NCBI GenBank assembly: GCA_951799425.1
Contig: OX637394.1
Span: 16,797,001-16,861,000 of the forward strand
DNA: 64,000 bases
Source of the DNA: Ilex aquifolium
Lineage: Eukaryota > Streptophyta > Magnoliopsida > Aquifoliales > Aquifoliaceae
Direction: 5' to 3'
Below, piece after piece: positions 33,958-45,212 of the stretch (position 1 is its first letter; every line of letters begins with the position of its first letter). The notes beneath the pieces were generated by a model that was not told the origin of the DNA, made no database searches, and worked only from the letters and a program-made list of their open reading frames with translations. The translations under genes and the position numbers were made by a program.

Positions 33958-34235
33958 TATCAAATCCAATAGTATCGATCAGCATTACGTATGATCGATC
34001 GTAAATAATTAAGATCGATCGTAAATAATTAAGATCGAACATAATATTCATTATTTTGATCTCATTAATGGAAATGTATATCCTTTTATGATCGATCAGT
34101 AGTATGTATGATCGATCCCACTGCCCAATTACCTATAGAGGAAAGGCGCTACCCCCCAGTAAGGTTGTAACATAAGTACAAACAAAAAAACAAGATCGAT
34201 CTTGTGAATGTACGATCGATCTTAATTATCAACTT
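33958..34235. repeat. GATCGATC-rich subterminal unit, copy 1
   Basis: Repeated ATGATCGATCG and AAGATCGATCGTAA motifs, a CCCACTGCCCAATTACC...CCCCCCAGTAAGGTTGTAACATAA block, then GATCGATCTTGTGAATGTACGATCGATC. It is repeated almost as a whole at 35085-35345. Confidence 0.8.
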
Positions 34236-35060
34236 GTTATTACGTCACCCCTAAAGGTTACCTCTTTCTCACTGACAGGAGTAATTTTACCTTTATGCAT
34301 TATAACTTTCCCTCAACATTCAATAAACTTACCTTTATTTCAATGAGTAACTTTACCTCAGTAGGTGTTAACCTTATTGTTACGAGTGGTAATCCTACCT
34401 CTAACGATACTAACCTAACGTCAACATGTACTAACCTATCATCAATATGTAGCAACCTTACATCAACATGTTGTAACATTACAACAAAATGTTATAACCT
34501 CAACCCTAAAGATTACAACATTACCTCTCCATGTAGTAACCTGACAACAATTTGTTATAACCTCACCCCTAAAGGTTACCTTTTCCCACTGACAGGAGTA
34601 ATTTTACCTTTATGCATTCTAAGTGTTCCTTTTTAGTCGATAAACTTACCTTTCAATGGGTAACTTAACTACAAATTGGTGGTAATCTTATTATTAAAAT
34701 TGTAATCCTGCCTATAAAAATAGTAACCTTACCTCTCCATGTTATAACCTCACCGTTAAAGGTTACCTCTTTGCCACCGACAACCATATTTTAACCTTTA
34801 TGCATTGTAACTTTTCGTCAATAGTCGATAAACTTACCTTTCAATGGGTAACTTTGCCTAAATATGTGATAACCTTTTTTTTATTATTGTCATCTTCCCT
34901 ATAGAGATTGTAATTTTATCACTCAACATGTAGTAACCTTTCGTCAATATGTTATAACCTCACCCATAACGATTACCTTTTTTGCCACTAACAGGAGTAA
35001 TTCCACCAATTTGTAATAACTTTCTCTCTATTATAGATAAACTTACCAATTAATGGATAA
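34236..35060. repeat. Degenerate GTAACC/GTTATAACCTC array
   Basis: Short units such as ATGTTATAACCTCACCCCTA, AGGTTACCTTTTCCCACTGA and CAGGAGTAATTTTACC recur with about 250-bp higher periodicity (near 34262, 34562, 34750, 34950). One frame is open (34295-34636) only because of the repeat. Confidence 0.8.
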
Positions 35061-35084
35061 CTTTTATTGTTGATATACATTAAA

Positions 35085-35345
35085 TATTAAGATCGATCTT
35101 ATATAATTTCGATCGAACACACATCTAAGATCGATCGTAACTGATTAAGATCGATCATAATATTCATTGTTTTGATCTCAATAATGCAACTGTATATCCT
35201 TTTAGGATCAATCAGTATTATGTATGATCGATCCCAATGCCCAATTCCATCCAGAGGCAAGACGCTCCCCCCAGTACGGTTGTAACATAACCTTAAACAA
35301 AAAAACTAGATCGATCTTGTGAGTGTACGATCGATCTTAATTATG
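35085..35345. repeat. GATCGATC-rich subterminal unit, copy 2
   Basis: Near-copy of 33958-34235 about 150 bp inside the right terminal repeat of the MULE. Confidence 0.8.
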
Positions 35346-35494
35346 CTTTTCATGACCGGTTGAGCAAGTTATATGTTTATAGATACAAAAGTGTAAATAA
35401 ATTAAATCAACAGATGCTGATAAAAAAAAAATTAAATCAACAGATCAATGGTTGTGCACTAATGAGCAGAACATCAATGGCTCCCATCAGTATT

Positions 35495-35540
35495 TCGGTA
35501 CCGCACCGAATTTTGACCAGGCGGTACCATAGCCTTCCCC
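35495..35540 (-). repeat. Right terminal inverted repeat of the large MULE
   Basis: The reverse complement starts GGGGAAGGCTATGGTACCG, matching 11787. It is followed on plus by CCTAATTTC (35541-35549), the right target-site duplicate. Confidence 0.65.
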
Positions 35541-35549
35541 CCTAATTTC

Positions 35550-36480
35550 GGTTTAAAAATAAGAAAAATGAGACATTTGAAAGTCGAAACACGAAATTGG
35601 ACTTAATTGTAAAAAAATACATAAACAAAATATTTTGTAAAAAAATCCACGTAAGACATAGAAAAACTTGAATACCCTTTTATTATAAATAAGTTTCCTA
35701 AAAAATATTTTAGAAAAAAATCCCATATATAAGAGTTCTAATAAAACAAAACCAAAAATTTAGGAAAATCAAAACTCATAGTAAATCCTCTCCATTATTT
35801 AGGGATATGTTTCAAATTTTTTGAAATTTGACAACTAAAATTAAGTAATTTTAATTATCTTATCTTAGGGCATCTCCAAACCTTACTCAAATTTAAACTC
35901 AAATTTAAATTTGAGCAAAAAAGTCTAAAAAACTTTGTTCCAACCCTTGACTCAAACTTATACCAAATCAAGAGAAACTCATTTTTTTACTCAAATCAAG
36001 GGACACTCAAATCTTTACTTAAATCTTTAATGGTGAGATTTTATCATCTTTTAAAGATCCAATGGTCATCCTTACCCCCTTTTAAATTTGGGTTTACCCT
36101 CAAGTATGATAAACAAGAGATAATATTTAATTTAGCTATAGTTAAATATTCATGTATTTTATCAATTGTTTTAACAAAAACTTTCGCATGTGATGAACGT
36201 GGTGCATTGCTAGTATAATAAAAAATACTACCAACAATTTGTTGAGGGGGAGGGGGGAAGAAAAAGTAAGTAGTGGCAACACTAACATACATTGAAAGGA
36301 CTGTAAGGAGATTTGAGTAATGTGCTTTAAGTTTAATGGTGGATAGTTAAACTAAACTTAAAAGGAAAATCGATGCAATTTAAATTGAAAGGATCCATAT
36401 CCCAAAGACAACTTCTCCATGTTCTACATGGTTGTTTTATTGACAACTAAACAATTAAAGACATAACTTTTACGGACAGA
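35550..36480. other. Non-coding region, possible MITE debris
   Basis: TTAGGGCATCTCCAAACC at about 35876 looks like a Tourist/Harbinger-type left end (TTA target plus GGGCATCTCC), but no clear right partner was found. Small open frames have no recognisable domain. Confidence 0.4.
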
Positions 36481-36486
36481 CTTTTC

Positions 36487-38126
36487 TTGCTGGAAGATGA
36501 TGACCAATTCTCTTTACCAATGGGGTGAGAAAGGTGGAATGCTTTGTTTATTTCGGATAAAGTTTTCAGGATCAACCGAGGTCTTCACAACAACCAATCT
36601 TTTGAAATTGTTCTTGTAATACTTAGTACCCTAAATGCTAGCTTTTACATAGTTTGTGTTGCTTTCGTTGTTGACTCCTAAATCAAGATCCCTTTGATTG
36701 ACATAAGTTTCTCTTGGATTTTTGGAAACATAGGGAGTCATATACTCATAGAGCTTTTGGATCCAACTGAGATGCCTTTTAAAAGCCTCTGACCCTTGTT
36801 CCTCCCACACCACCTGGTATTCCATGTTGTATATATTTCCGGCTCTATGAGGAAAAGGTATTTCAGATTCTGAAATTGTACTCATCTTTCCACCATAAGG
36901 ACTCAATATTATTGAAGGCACATTGATCTCTTCTTCATAAAACCTTTTCCATATTCCCTCCAACGCAGTTTCTGAAATTGGCACCTTGACATAATCCGAT
37001 TTTAGTTTATAGTTTCCTATATCTGAAAACCTTCTGTCCAATAAATGATCGAGTGTTTCTCCACCAAATAAATAGAGTATCGATTCAATCCAGCTCATTT
37101 CAGTACAATCTTCTTTCATCAAACCCAGCTCGGGAAAGTTGTCTTGCATCAATGAAAGTAATTGATCTTGTCCACCAAGAAACAAAGAAAGAAATGAAGT
37201 TTGTATAGTTCTCTTTCCGTCTTGACTAGAATTCACCATTCCTATTCACCATTCCTAGGAAGATTGTGATGAAAAGGCTTTCATCACTCTTGTTTGCAAT
37301 GTATTGTCATCGATAAACAAGATTGGTTGCATTCTGTTACAGAGTTCTGTTTACTGTAAAAAAAACAACAATTTTTGGAACAGTAACTAAATTTACCTTC
37401 CATGCCAATATGACCCCGAAACTAACACTTCCACCTCCTCTAATAGCCCAAAATAAGTCTCCCCCCATTGATTTTCTATCTAGAATTCTACCATTGACAT
37501 CAACTAATCGAGCGTCAATGACTTGATCAGCTACAAGGCCAAATTTACGCATTAACATACCCTGCCCTCCCCCACTAAAATGTCCGCCGCCGACACCCAC
37601 TGAACGGCAAGCACCTGCCGGAAAGGCAAGTGTTCTACTCTTGTTTGCGATGGTATAATAAACCTCACCGAGAGTCGCGCCAGCTTGAATCCATGCTATT
37701 TTTTCTTCAGTATTGACGGCGATTGATCGCATGTTTATTAGATCAAGGATGACAAATGGTACCTTGGCAACGTACGAAAGACCCCCATAGTCATGTCCAC
37801 CGCTCTGAATTCTTATCTGTATTCGGTGTTTTCGACAACAGTATATAGTTTATTGAACATGAGTCATGCAGTGGTGTAATTATGAGTAAAGGTCAAGGGG
37901 TGTCTGGTGTAGTGAATAATAGGTTTTGTGCAGAGAAGAGCAAGACAGATAAATACGATGGACTTTTTGGTGTGTACGTCACCTGGGTGGAGTTTTGTAA
38001 TCGAAGGGAAAGACATTGAAGAATATCTTCATTAGCATGAGCTGAAGCTGCCCATGAAATTGATAAGAGAAAAACGAAATGAAGTGAAAGCAAAGAAGAG
38101 CTTGGGGTTAGTGTCTTCATTCTCAT
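36487..38126 (-). pseudogene. Berberine-bridge-enzyme-like pseudogene (BBE-like 3)
   Basis: Inverted relative to the other two copies and more diverged. The signal peptide and N-terminus (from 38126) read like the paralogues up to T-T-P-D-T-P, where a stop at about 37893 is followed by roughly 90 bp of shifted, shortened sequence. The flavin domain resumes with Q-S-G-G-H-D-Y (about 37800) and F-P-A-G-A-C-R-S-V (Cys kept, but the following loop has an extra Gly: V-G-G-G-H). Further stops lie near 37330 and 36640, and a frameshift lies near 37250. The C-terminal motif reads Y-V-N-Q-R-D-L-D, with Gln in place of the motif Tyr. It cannot make an intact enzyme. It lies between the two full-length genes, so the locus held at least three family members. 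Confidence 0.9.
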
Positions 38127-38189
38127 CACTGGCCCTTTGTTTTCAGAACCTTGGAAACTGCAGGTATTTGTAGTGTTGCAAGGCAAATT

Positions 38190-39083
38190 TTTTTTAATTT
38201 ATGTGTCAATGCCATGAATGGCGTTTAAGTGTTTGACATTCAAGAACGCCTGTTAAGTCGTTCCTTAGTTAACAACTGCGTCTAGACGACCCCACGTTGT
38301 AAATTTCGTTGCGTGTAGAATATTTTTGTTTCCTAATTTAATGGCATAATTTATTGCCTAATAAATTTCATCAAACATTGGAACTTGGTGTTTATCAAAT
38401 GATTCCTATGAAACCACATCATTATATCAGCAAATTATGTCAGATTTTTTCATCCAAATAATATTACTCAATTATGTTATACCCCTCTCTAATAGCTTAA
38501 ACTTTTAGATTAAATCGTTGTTAACATAGTCTTAGAGCCAAGAGGTCCTGATTTTGAATCGCACCATGCCTCCTCCCTAAAAAAAATCACTTGGAGGGAC
38601 CACACAAAATGGGGTCACACGTGAGGGGGAATATTAGATAAATACTTATGTTAGTCCCCTCTCTAACAACTTAAGCTTTTGAAGTAGATAGTTATTTAAT
38701 TCGAATCCCTCTAGGCCTCCTCCCTAAAAAAAAAAATCACGTGGATGGACCACCCAAAGTGGGGTAACACGTGAAGGGGACTTATGTTATACCCCTTTAA
38801 GTTTTTGAAGCAGACGATTGTTTAACACAATAAAAATCAAAATGAATTGGTGATTAAATATATAAATTCTTATTTATGTTTGTTTAACACCATGAAAATC
38901 AAAACGAATCGGTGATTAAATATTGAAAATTTTTATTTTTCAAAGCGTTTCAGTATATTCTGAGGTATTTCGGTATGTTTTGAAAATATTTTTTTTTTTT
39001 AGTTAATAGCATTTTTGGTTCCTAAAATAAAAATTTTTGTCAGATTAGTCCTTAATGTATCAATTTTGTCAATTTGGTCCCTA
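38190..39083. other. Non-coding, with a local tandem duplication
   Basis: About 165 bp around CCTCCTCCCTAAAAAAAATCACTTGGAGGGACC (about 38480-38640) is repeated with changes at about 38645-38800. No gene recognised. Confidence 0.6.
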
Positions 39084-40538
39084 GGGTGTGTTTGGCAAAG
39101 CTTTGGGGGATATGATTGGTTTGGATTTTTAATTCAAACCAATCTAATGAAAACTCAATAACTAGGATACCAATGAAGTGGTGTAACCCTATCCCTCATT
39201 TGAAAAGTAATTTCTTATATAATAAGGCCTGCGGTCAAACTATTATTTTTTTGGGTCAAATCTCTTTACTTTCACATGAATTTACAATTTTAACTTTTAA
39301 TCATATTCAAGCCAAAGTCAATGTTGGCTATAGAATTTTATTCATGTTGTCCACATTTATATTTCATAAAAATGTAACAACTGTGTCACCAAGAGAAAAT
39401 ACCGAAAATAATTCGGTTTTCACTATTCCAAAAGTTCACAAATGCGAGCACATTAATTCGGTTTTAATGATTATAAGTTCACAAATGCAAAAATAATTCG
39501 GTTTACACCGTCCCAAACCGTCACCACTAATTCACAACTACATAAAAATATGCATATTAAGTGCAAACCATGCCCGTAAAGATTGTGGATACAGTCAATC
39601 ATCGATGACTATTTTTGGTATTGTATAATAATTCATGGAACCAAATATAAGTCCAGTTAAAAAAAAATAAACCAAATATAAGTCCAGTTAAAAAAAATAC
39701 ACCAAACACAAGTCTTGCCCTTGACCACAAAAAATCCGTCTTCTCCTTTTTTTACCCTTTTCCTTCTCTCTAATTCAACTCCTCAGACTCAACACATCTC
39801 TCTTTCTAACCAACACACATCCATGATCCATCAAGCTCGAGCTTGAGTTCGGGACCTCCATGGGCAATCAAGCTCGAGTTCTCCCTCTCTCGCTCTCTGA
39901 TGAACAGTTGAAGAAGCTCCAATAAAGCTGCATGGACGATCAAGCACAACTTCTTCCAATTACTGCCCCAAAACTTTTTCCCTATCCTCTCACCATTATG
40001 AGGTGAAATTCGTAGGGCATCTTCTGTTTTTCTACCCATGAATAAACAATACGTACAGATACATGCACACTTATATACACATAGAGTCAAATTATTTTTC
40101 TGCAAAATGAGTTGTGACTGTTCATGAGCTCCTCTAATGGCAGTAAAGCTCTTACTTTGTTGACAATTTCTAGAAAAATCGTCAAATGGGTCTATTTGAA
40201 CACAATCTTTCATCTGGTTATGGGAAAATAACATCAATATACTCAATCAACCATAAATATCAAATCAAAATTTTTATTGCTTTGAGATATGAACATGAAT
40301 TTTTATATGCAAATAACGTGAATTTTTATTCTAGAAAAATTTTTATATGCAAATAACATGAATGTTTTGTTGCCTGCTACGAGATCTGAACAAAGACGAA
40401 GACATAGCCAGAGAGATCGAAACAGAGAGAGGGACAAGCCATGGTCTGTTTTGGGACTTCCTGGAAGCAGCTCCTGCTTCACGCCAAAAATGGAGGCGAT
40501 GGGAAGCATTGTAAAAAATGCCTAAAATACAGACGCAG

Positions 40539-40581
<43 letters not shown>

Positions 40582-40935
40582 TCGGATTTGTGAGGGGGGA
40601 CCAGTGGACGCCGATAGCGAAGTGGAGGGGACCAATTTCGCTGAAATGAAGACAAAAGGGGTTAAAAACCCTAGATTTGGTTACTGTTAGAAGGGTGTTT
40701 ATGTAATTACTCCATCAATCCTTTCATTGGGTTTAGATAGCCCAAAGTCCAGGTGGGATATTTGGATCCCATTCAGAGGGGATAAGTGCCCTAAAAACAT
40801 ACGGGCCGATTATTTCAGCCCAACGAATATCCCATCCCATGTGGAGGATCCAAAGTTGGGTTTTGTGGGCCCCCGACTAATTTTATCCAATCCATCAAGT
40901 GTTATCCGCCTTTATCCTTCAAAACAAACACACCC
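39084..40935. mobile_element. Harbinger-like element, non-autonomous
   Basis: Ends GGGTGTGTTTGGCAAAG and (reverse complement of right end) GGGTGTGTTTGTTTTGAAG, flanked by CTA at 39081-39083 and 40936-40938. The 3-bp duplication and G-N5-GTT-like termini fit PIF/Harbinger, although CTA is a less usual target than TTA. No transposase is seen. The interior includes a (GA)n tract at 40543-40578 and a minus frame 39806-40246 of no recognised family. Confidence 0.5.
40543..40578. repeat. (GA)n microsatellite
   Basis: About 18 GA repeats inside the Harbinger-like element. Confidence 0.9.
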
Positions 40936-41983
40936 CTAAAGTATTCGATTTATGTCATTTTAGTCCCCACATGACACAAATTGAATATTTTAGAGACCAA
41001 TTTGATAAAATTAATACATTAAAGACTAACTTGACAAAAAATTCATACTTTAGAGACAAAAAATGATACGATTAAAATCTTTAATTTGGATTTGATATCT
41101 CCCAATTGGTTAGTTTGTCCAATTTCTTGTCTTAGTTTCACAAGAAACCTAGAGGTCAAACCCAACCAAAATTTTCCCACCACTTACAAATTAATTGACC
41201 ATGTTTCTTTGAATTAAGAGGATGGGCCTTCATGTAAGAGAAAATAATATAATGTGACTTATGCATCAAGAATCGAGTCACGGAGATAATTCTTCGACAT
41301 GGTAATAAGACTATGCAATTTGATCCTGGTCACAATTCACAATAACATATATTTAAAAATAAATTTACGGTAACATATATATATCTCTTGAACTAATTAA
41401 ACAACCCTTTTCTACAATGTAATTTACACTAAGTTTTAAAACATCTGCATAAAATATGAGCCAATAATAGAATTTTAAAAAAAAAATTAAGTAATTTTAT
41501 CCTTTATTTTGGAGTGGTGGACAAACCCACAACGTGTATTGCTCTGACAGATGAGCGATTGTAATCGCAGTTGGTCCACCCTTCATAAATCATTATAATT
41601 GACGTGCAGAATCCACAACCAGACATAGATTCAATACGGCATTTTAGTCGTCCTCCAAATAAAAATGTCAATAGGAAATTTCAACTTCCAACTATCTTCT
41701 GCCACAACTTAACTTTAAGAGATTGTCTAGTGAGTCAGTCTATCTTTTGATAATTCAAATTTCTCAAATTTAATTTATTTTCACATCACTTAGAAACTAG
41801 TCAAGAGACTTATTGTCACCACTTAAAATCAATCATGTGATACTGTCGGCCCAGACCATCCTTCCTTGATTTTCAACCACACATTGTTATTATCAAAACT
41901 TGAAAATAAAAAAAAGCTGCCTGCCTCGCAGTACTAAAGTAGCTTCATTTTCTGAAGTTTTTGCACAAGAAAGGCCATTAACA

Positions 41984-43633
41984 ATGATGAAAATGATAAC
42001 CCCAAGAGCTTCTTTGCTTTCACTTTGTTTTCATTTTCTCTCCTCACTTTCATGGGCAGCTTCAGCTCATGCTAATGGAGCTTTTCTTCCATGTCTTTCC
42101 AGTCAGTTTCAGAACTCCACCAATATCTCCCAAGTGATTTACACACCCAGTAACCCTTCGTATTTATCTGTTTTGAACTTCTCTGCCCAAAACCTCCGAT
42201 TCACTACACCTGACACCCCTCGACCTCTGGTCATAATCACACCGTTGCAAGAGTCTCATATTCAGATAGCTGTAAATTGTTGTCGAAAATATGACATAGA
42301 GATACGAACTCGAAGCGGTGGACATGACTATGAGGGCCTTTCTTATGTTGCTCATGTACCCTTTGCCATCATTGATCTGCGTAACATGAATTCAGTCACC
42401 GTCGATGTCGAAGAGAAAACAGCGTGGATTCAAGCTGGGGCGACTCTTGGTCAAGTTTATTATTACATTGCAAATAAGAGTAGCACTCTTGCCTTTCCGG
42501 CAGGTATTGGTCCATCGGTGGGTGTGGGTGGACATTTTAGTGGGGGAGGTAATGGTATGTTGATGCGTAAATTTGGCCTTGCAGCTGATCATATCATTGA
42601 TGCTCGATTAATTGATGTCAATGGTAGAATTCTTAATAGAAAATCAATGGGGACAGACCTCTTTTGGGCCATTAGAGGAGGTGGAAGTGCTAGTTTTGGG
42701 GTCATTTCGGCATGGAAAGTAAACTTAGTTACTGTTCCAGAAACTGTTACTGTTTTCAGAGTAAACAAAACCTTGGAACAAAATGCGACCATGCTTGTCC
42801 ATCAATGGCAATACATCGCACCCAAGATTGATGAAAATCTTTTCATCAGAGTCTTCTTAAGTAATGTGAACTCTAGTATAGATGGAGATAAAACAATAGA
42901 AGCTTCGTTCATTGCGTTGTTTGTTGGTGGGGTAGATGAACTACTTTCATTGATGCAAGATAACTTTCCAGAGTTAGGTTTGGTACAAGAAAACTGCATA
43001 GAAGTGACCTGGATTGAATCAGTACTCAATTTTTACGGTGGAGAATCACTCAATAACTTGTTGAACAGGGAATTTCCCTACAAAAGTAACTACAAACTAA
43101 AATCAGATTATGTAAAGGTGCCCATTTCGGAGAGTGTATTTGAAGGAATATGGGAAATATTATATGAAGAAGAGATCAATGTGCTTTTAATGGTATTAAA
43201 TCCTTATAGCGGAGTGATGAGCAAGATTTCAGAATCTAAAATATCTTTCCCACATAGAGCTGGAAACTTATACTTCATTGAATACCAAGTAGTGTGGGCT
43301 GAAGAAGGGACAACAGCTTCAGAAAGGCATATCAATTGGATTCGAAGGCTCTACAAGTATATGACTCCTTATGTTTCTATGAATCCGAGAGAAGCATATG
43401 TCAATTATAGAGATCTTGATCTAGGAGTCAACAATGAAGGCAACACGAGTTATGCACAGGCAAGCGTTTGGGGTACTAAATATTACAAGAAGAACTTCAA
43501 TAGATTGGTGAAAGTGAAGGCTATGGTTGATCCTAGCAACTTTTTCCGGAATGAACAAAGCATTCCACCAAAATTTCTACCATGGATACGGAGAATTGGA
43601 GATCATTCTTCAATGGGAAAAGACATTCAGTAA
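41984..43633 (+). CDS. Berberine-bridge-enzyme-like oxidase 2, lacking the flavin-linking Cys
   Basis: 549 residues, about 94% identical to BBE-like 1 and intronless. The frame stays open to an ATG at 41900, but homology to the paralogue and the signal peptide place the start at the M-M-K-M at 41984. His114 (S-G-G-H-D-Y) and the Y-V-N-Y-R-D-L-D motif are kept. Position 176 is Gly (FPAGIGPSVG) instead of the Cys that forms the second covalent bond to FAD, and residue 190 in the same loop is Asn instead of Tyr. Family members with only the His link exist, but bicovalent linkage normally raises redox potential and shapes the active site, so activity is probably altered. The upstream TATA motif is also damaged by a 2-bp deletion. 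The unbroken frame argues against simple pseudogene decay or for very recent loss. Confidence 0.9.
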   Translation: MMKMITPRASLLSLCFHFLSSLSWAASAHANGAFLPCLSSQFQNSTNISQVIYTPSNPSYLSVLNFSAQNLRFTTPDTPRPLVIITPLQESHIQIAVNCCRKYDIEIRTRSGGHDYEGLSYVAHVPFAIIDLRNMNSVTVDVEEKTAWIQAGATLGQVYYYIANKSSTLAFPAGIGPSVGVGGHFSGGGNGMLMRKFGLAADHIIDARLIDVNGRILNRKSMGTDLFWAIRGGGSASFGVISAWKVNLVTVPETVTVFRVNKTLEQNATMLVHQWQYIAPKIDENLFIRVFLSNVNSSIDGDKTIEASFIALFVGGVDELLSLMQDNFPELGLVQENCIEVTWIESVLNFYGGESLNNLLNREFPYKSNYKLKSDYVKVPISESVFEGIWEILYEEEINVLLMVLNPYSGVMSKISESKISFPHRAGNLYFIEYQVVWAEEGTTASERHINWIRRLYKYMTPYVSMNPREAYVNYRDLDLGVNNEGNTSYAQASVWGTKYYKKNFNRLVKVKAMVDPSNFFRNEQSIPPKFLPWIRRIGDHSSMGKDIQ

Positions 43634-44605
43634 AAAGTTATATTTTCTACTGTTAAATCATCAATAAAGGAACTATAAATACGAGGAAGATGTTTTCTCA
43701 GGGATCAAAATCATCTTAGTTTTAAATTTTGTCAATTTTCATAAAGTTCAATTTTCTACCATACTAGTCACTTGATCCTATTGTTCAGTTTCTATGTATC
43801 CCCTACACCAAACAGGGCACAACAAAATTTAACGTTGAATGATTGCACGTAATTAAAATTGATGTTATAGAATCTTTAAAGGTAAAAAAATAAACATAAA
43901 TAAGGTAACTTAGCTAAATGTCAATGAGAGGGAAGTTATATTCCAAGACATTTAACACATTTTTAGATTCTTTATTAACAAAACACCCACAATCATCATA
44001 TTTGTGACAAACACTTGCCGATCAAAACTCCGCTGTGGTGCATTATTTTAATCACCTAAGAAATGAAAAACGTTTCGACCTGTTTCAAAAAATGTTTTGA
44101 CATATTTCAAAAATAGAATAAAAAAAATAAAAAATTTAAGAATTATTTTTTTAAAACATGGGTTGAAATATATCAAAGTATCTTGAAATACAATGAAACA
44201 TTATGAAACAATTGTTCAAATGCGTTGAAATATTACAAAACACCTCAAAAAATTATGACATACCTCGAAGTATTAGAAATTTGATTTCATCATTAGTTTG
44301 TTTCGATCTCCTTAAAAACAGGAACGTTTCGAACGTTTCAAAACGAAAATTTGATCCTTACTTATATTTCAAACTTCAGAAGTAATTTCAAATTGGAGCT
44401 AAATCTTGATTATTTGGATGTTAAGAGAGAAACACGTAGAACAAATTGAACAAAAAAACTAAGGGATAAAAAAAAAACAGGGAATAAGTGTTAAAATGTT
44501 TTTTTCGTAATAGGCAAAAAAAAAAAAAAGTAGAAGTTTCGAAACTTTAGTAGTTTACTCAAATCACTTACCCATCACTACCAAGTTGTGTGGTTTAGTA
44601 GTTCT
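43634..44605. other. 3' flank of BBE-like gene 2
   Basis: Colinear with 8760-9036 plus 10107-10800 of copy 1. It holds the empty target site (single TTA near 43910) of the Harbinger insertion seen in copy 1. No gene. Confidence 0.7.
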
Positions 44606-45212
44606 TGATGATGCACAAATTGGGTTTGCACACCACCTGTCAAATAATCAGTGATAAATGCAGTAATCAAGTGGAGAGAGATAATAAGCTAAATGAGACA
44701 AGGATTTACAGTGGTTCGATCAATGTGACCTACGTCCACTTTGAAGGGTTAGGGGTGCCTGATATTTTATTATTTCAAGGAGTATAGGGAGAGGAGGGAG
44801 ATACAAGCAATGATATAGAGAGGAGAGTGATAACAGATGTGCTTAGTTGAGTGTGATGTCCCTCAAGTGTTGGTGGGGCTTACAATTTATAGTTGCCTCC
44901 TAACAGATTGAGGCTATTTATTAATAACTAAATGGCTAATCTGGTGGAGCTGGCGCCCTCTTCTCAACGGGTGAGGCAGTTACGACATTCCTAATAAGAT
45001 TCGGTCAAAGGATAACGTGGTGGTTGACTCTTTCCAAGGCGGCGTAGATGAGGCTCTTGGATGACCCTACTTACTCCCTTGGCGATGACAACCTGATGAG
45101 CTTGACTGGGTGTGGACCTCTCTTGGGCTGGACCCATTACATCTCTTTAAGTTGAGCTCTTAATTTTAACTGAGCTCGTAACATGAGTTGGGCCAGTGGG
45201 CCTAGCTCATCA
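44606..45212 (-). repeat. 3' LTR of the degenerate Tat element
   Basis: 607 bp, plus-strand ends TGATGATGCAC...CTCATCA. A purine tract (minus: TTGGAGGGCAAA) precedes it as the polypurine primer. Confidence 0.85.

Larger units (their letters stand above)
11787..35540. mobile_element. Giant Mutator-like element (MULE) with transposase and two ULP1 genes
   Basis: The ends are inverted repeats: left GGGGAAGTCTATGGTACCG, right (reverse complement) GGGGAAGGCTATGGTACCG, 25 of the first 27 bases matching and weaker similarity continuing to about 60. The flanks are CCTAATCTC and CCTAATTTC, a 9-bp duplication with one mismatch, the length made by Mutator transposases. Both ends have GATCGATC-rich arrays. 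Content in order: subterminal repeats, plant-transposon-protein pseudogene, LTR-like block, FAR1/MuDR transposase (minus), ULP1-like gene A (plus), solo LTR, ULP1-like gene B (minus, broken by LTR insertions), right subterminal repeats. Removing the two clear nested insertions leaves about 17.8 kb. It might instead be two related elements whose outer ends were retained; the matching flanks favour a single insertion unit. Confidence 0.6.

Noticed and set aside
35876-36230. Tourist-like MITE or Helitron starting TTAGGGCATCTCC and ending near TGCATTGCTAGTATAATAA
   Set aside because: The left end is suggestive, but no right terminal repeat or reliable Helitron hairpin and CTRR end could be confirmed by eye.
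39806-40246. 146-codon minus-strand ORF inside the second Harbinger-like element
   Set aside because: No domain recognised; the C-terminal part is low complexity. There is not enough to call a gene.
41900-41983. Upstream ATG extending BBE-like gene 2 by 28 residues
   Set aside because: The extension lies over the region matching the 5' leader and TATA site of gene 1 and would bury the signal peptide. The start at 41984 matches the paralogue.
7110-43633. Assigning the BBE-like genes a specific substrate (alkaloid, cannabinoid, oligosaccharide, monolignol)
   Set aside because: The family is too broad, and no specificity-determining residue could be read with confidence.
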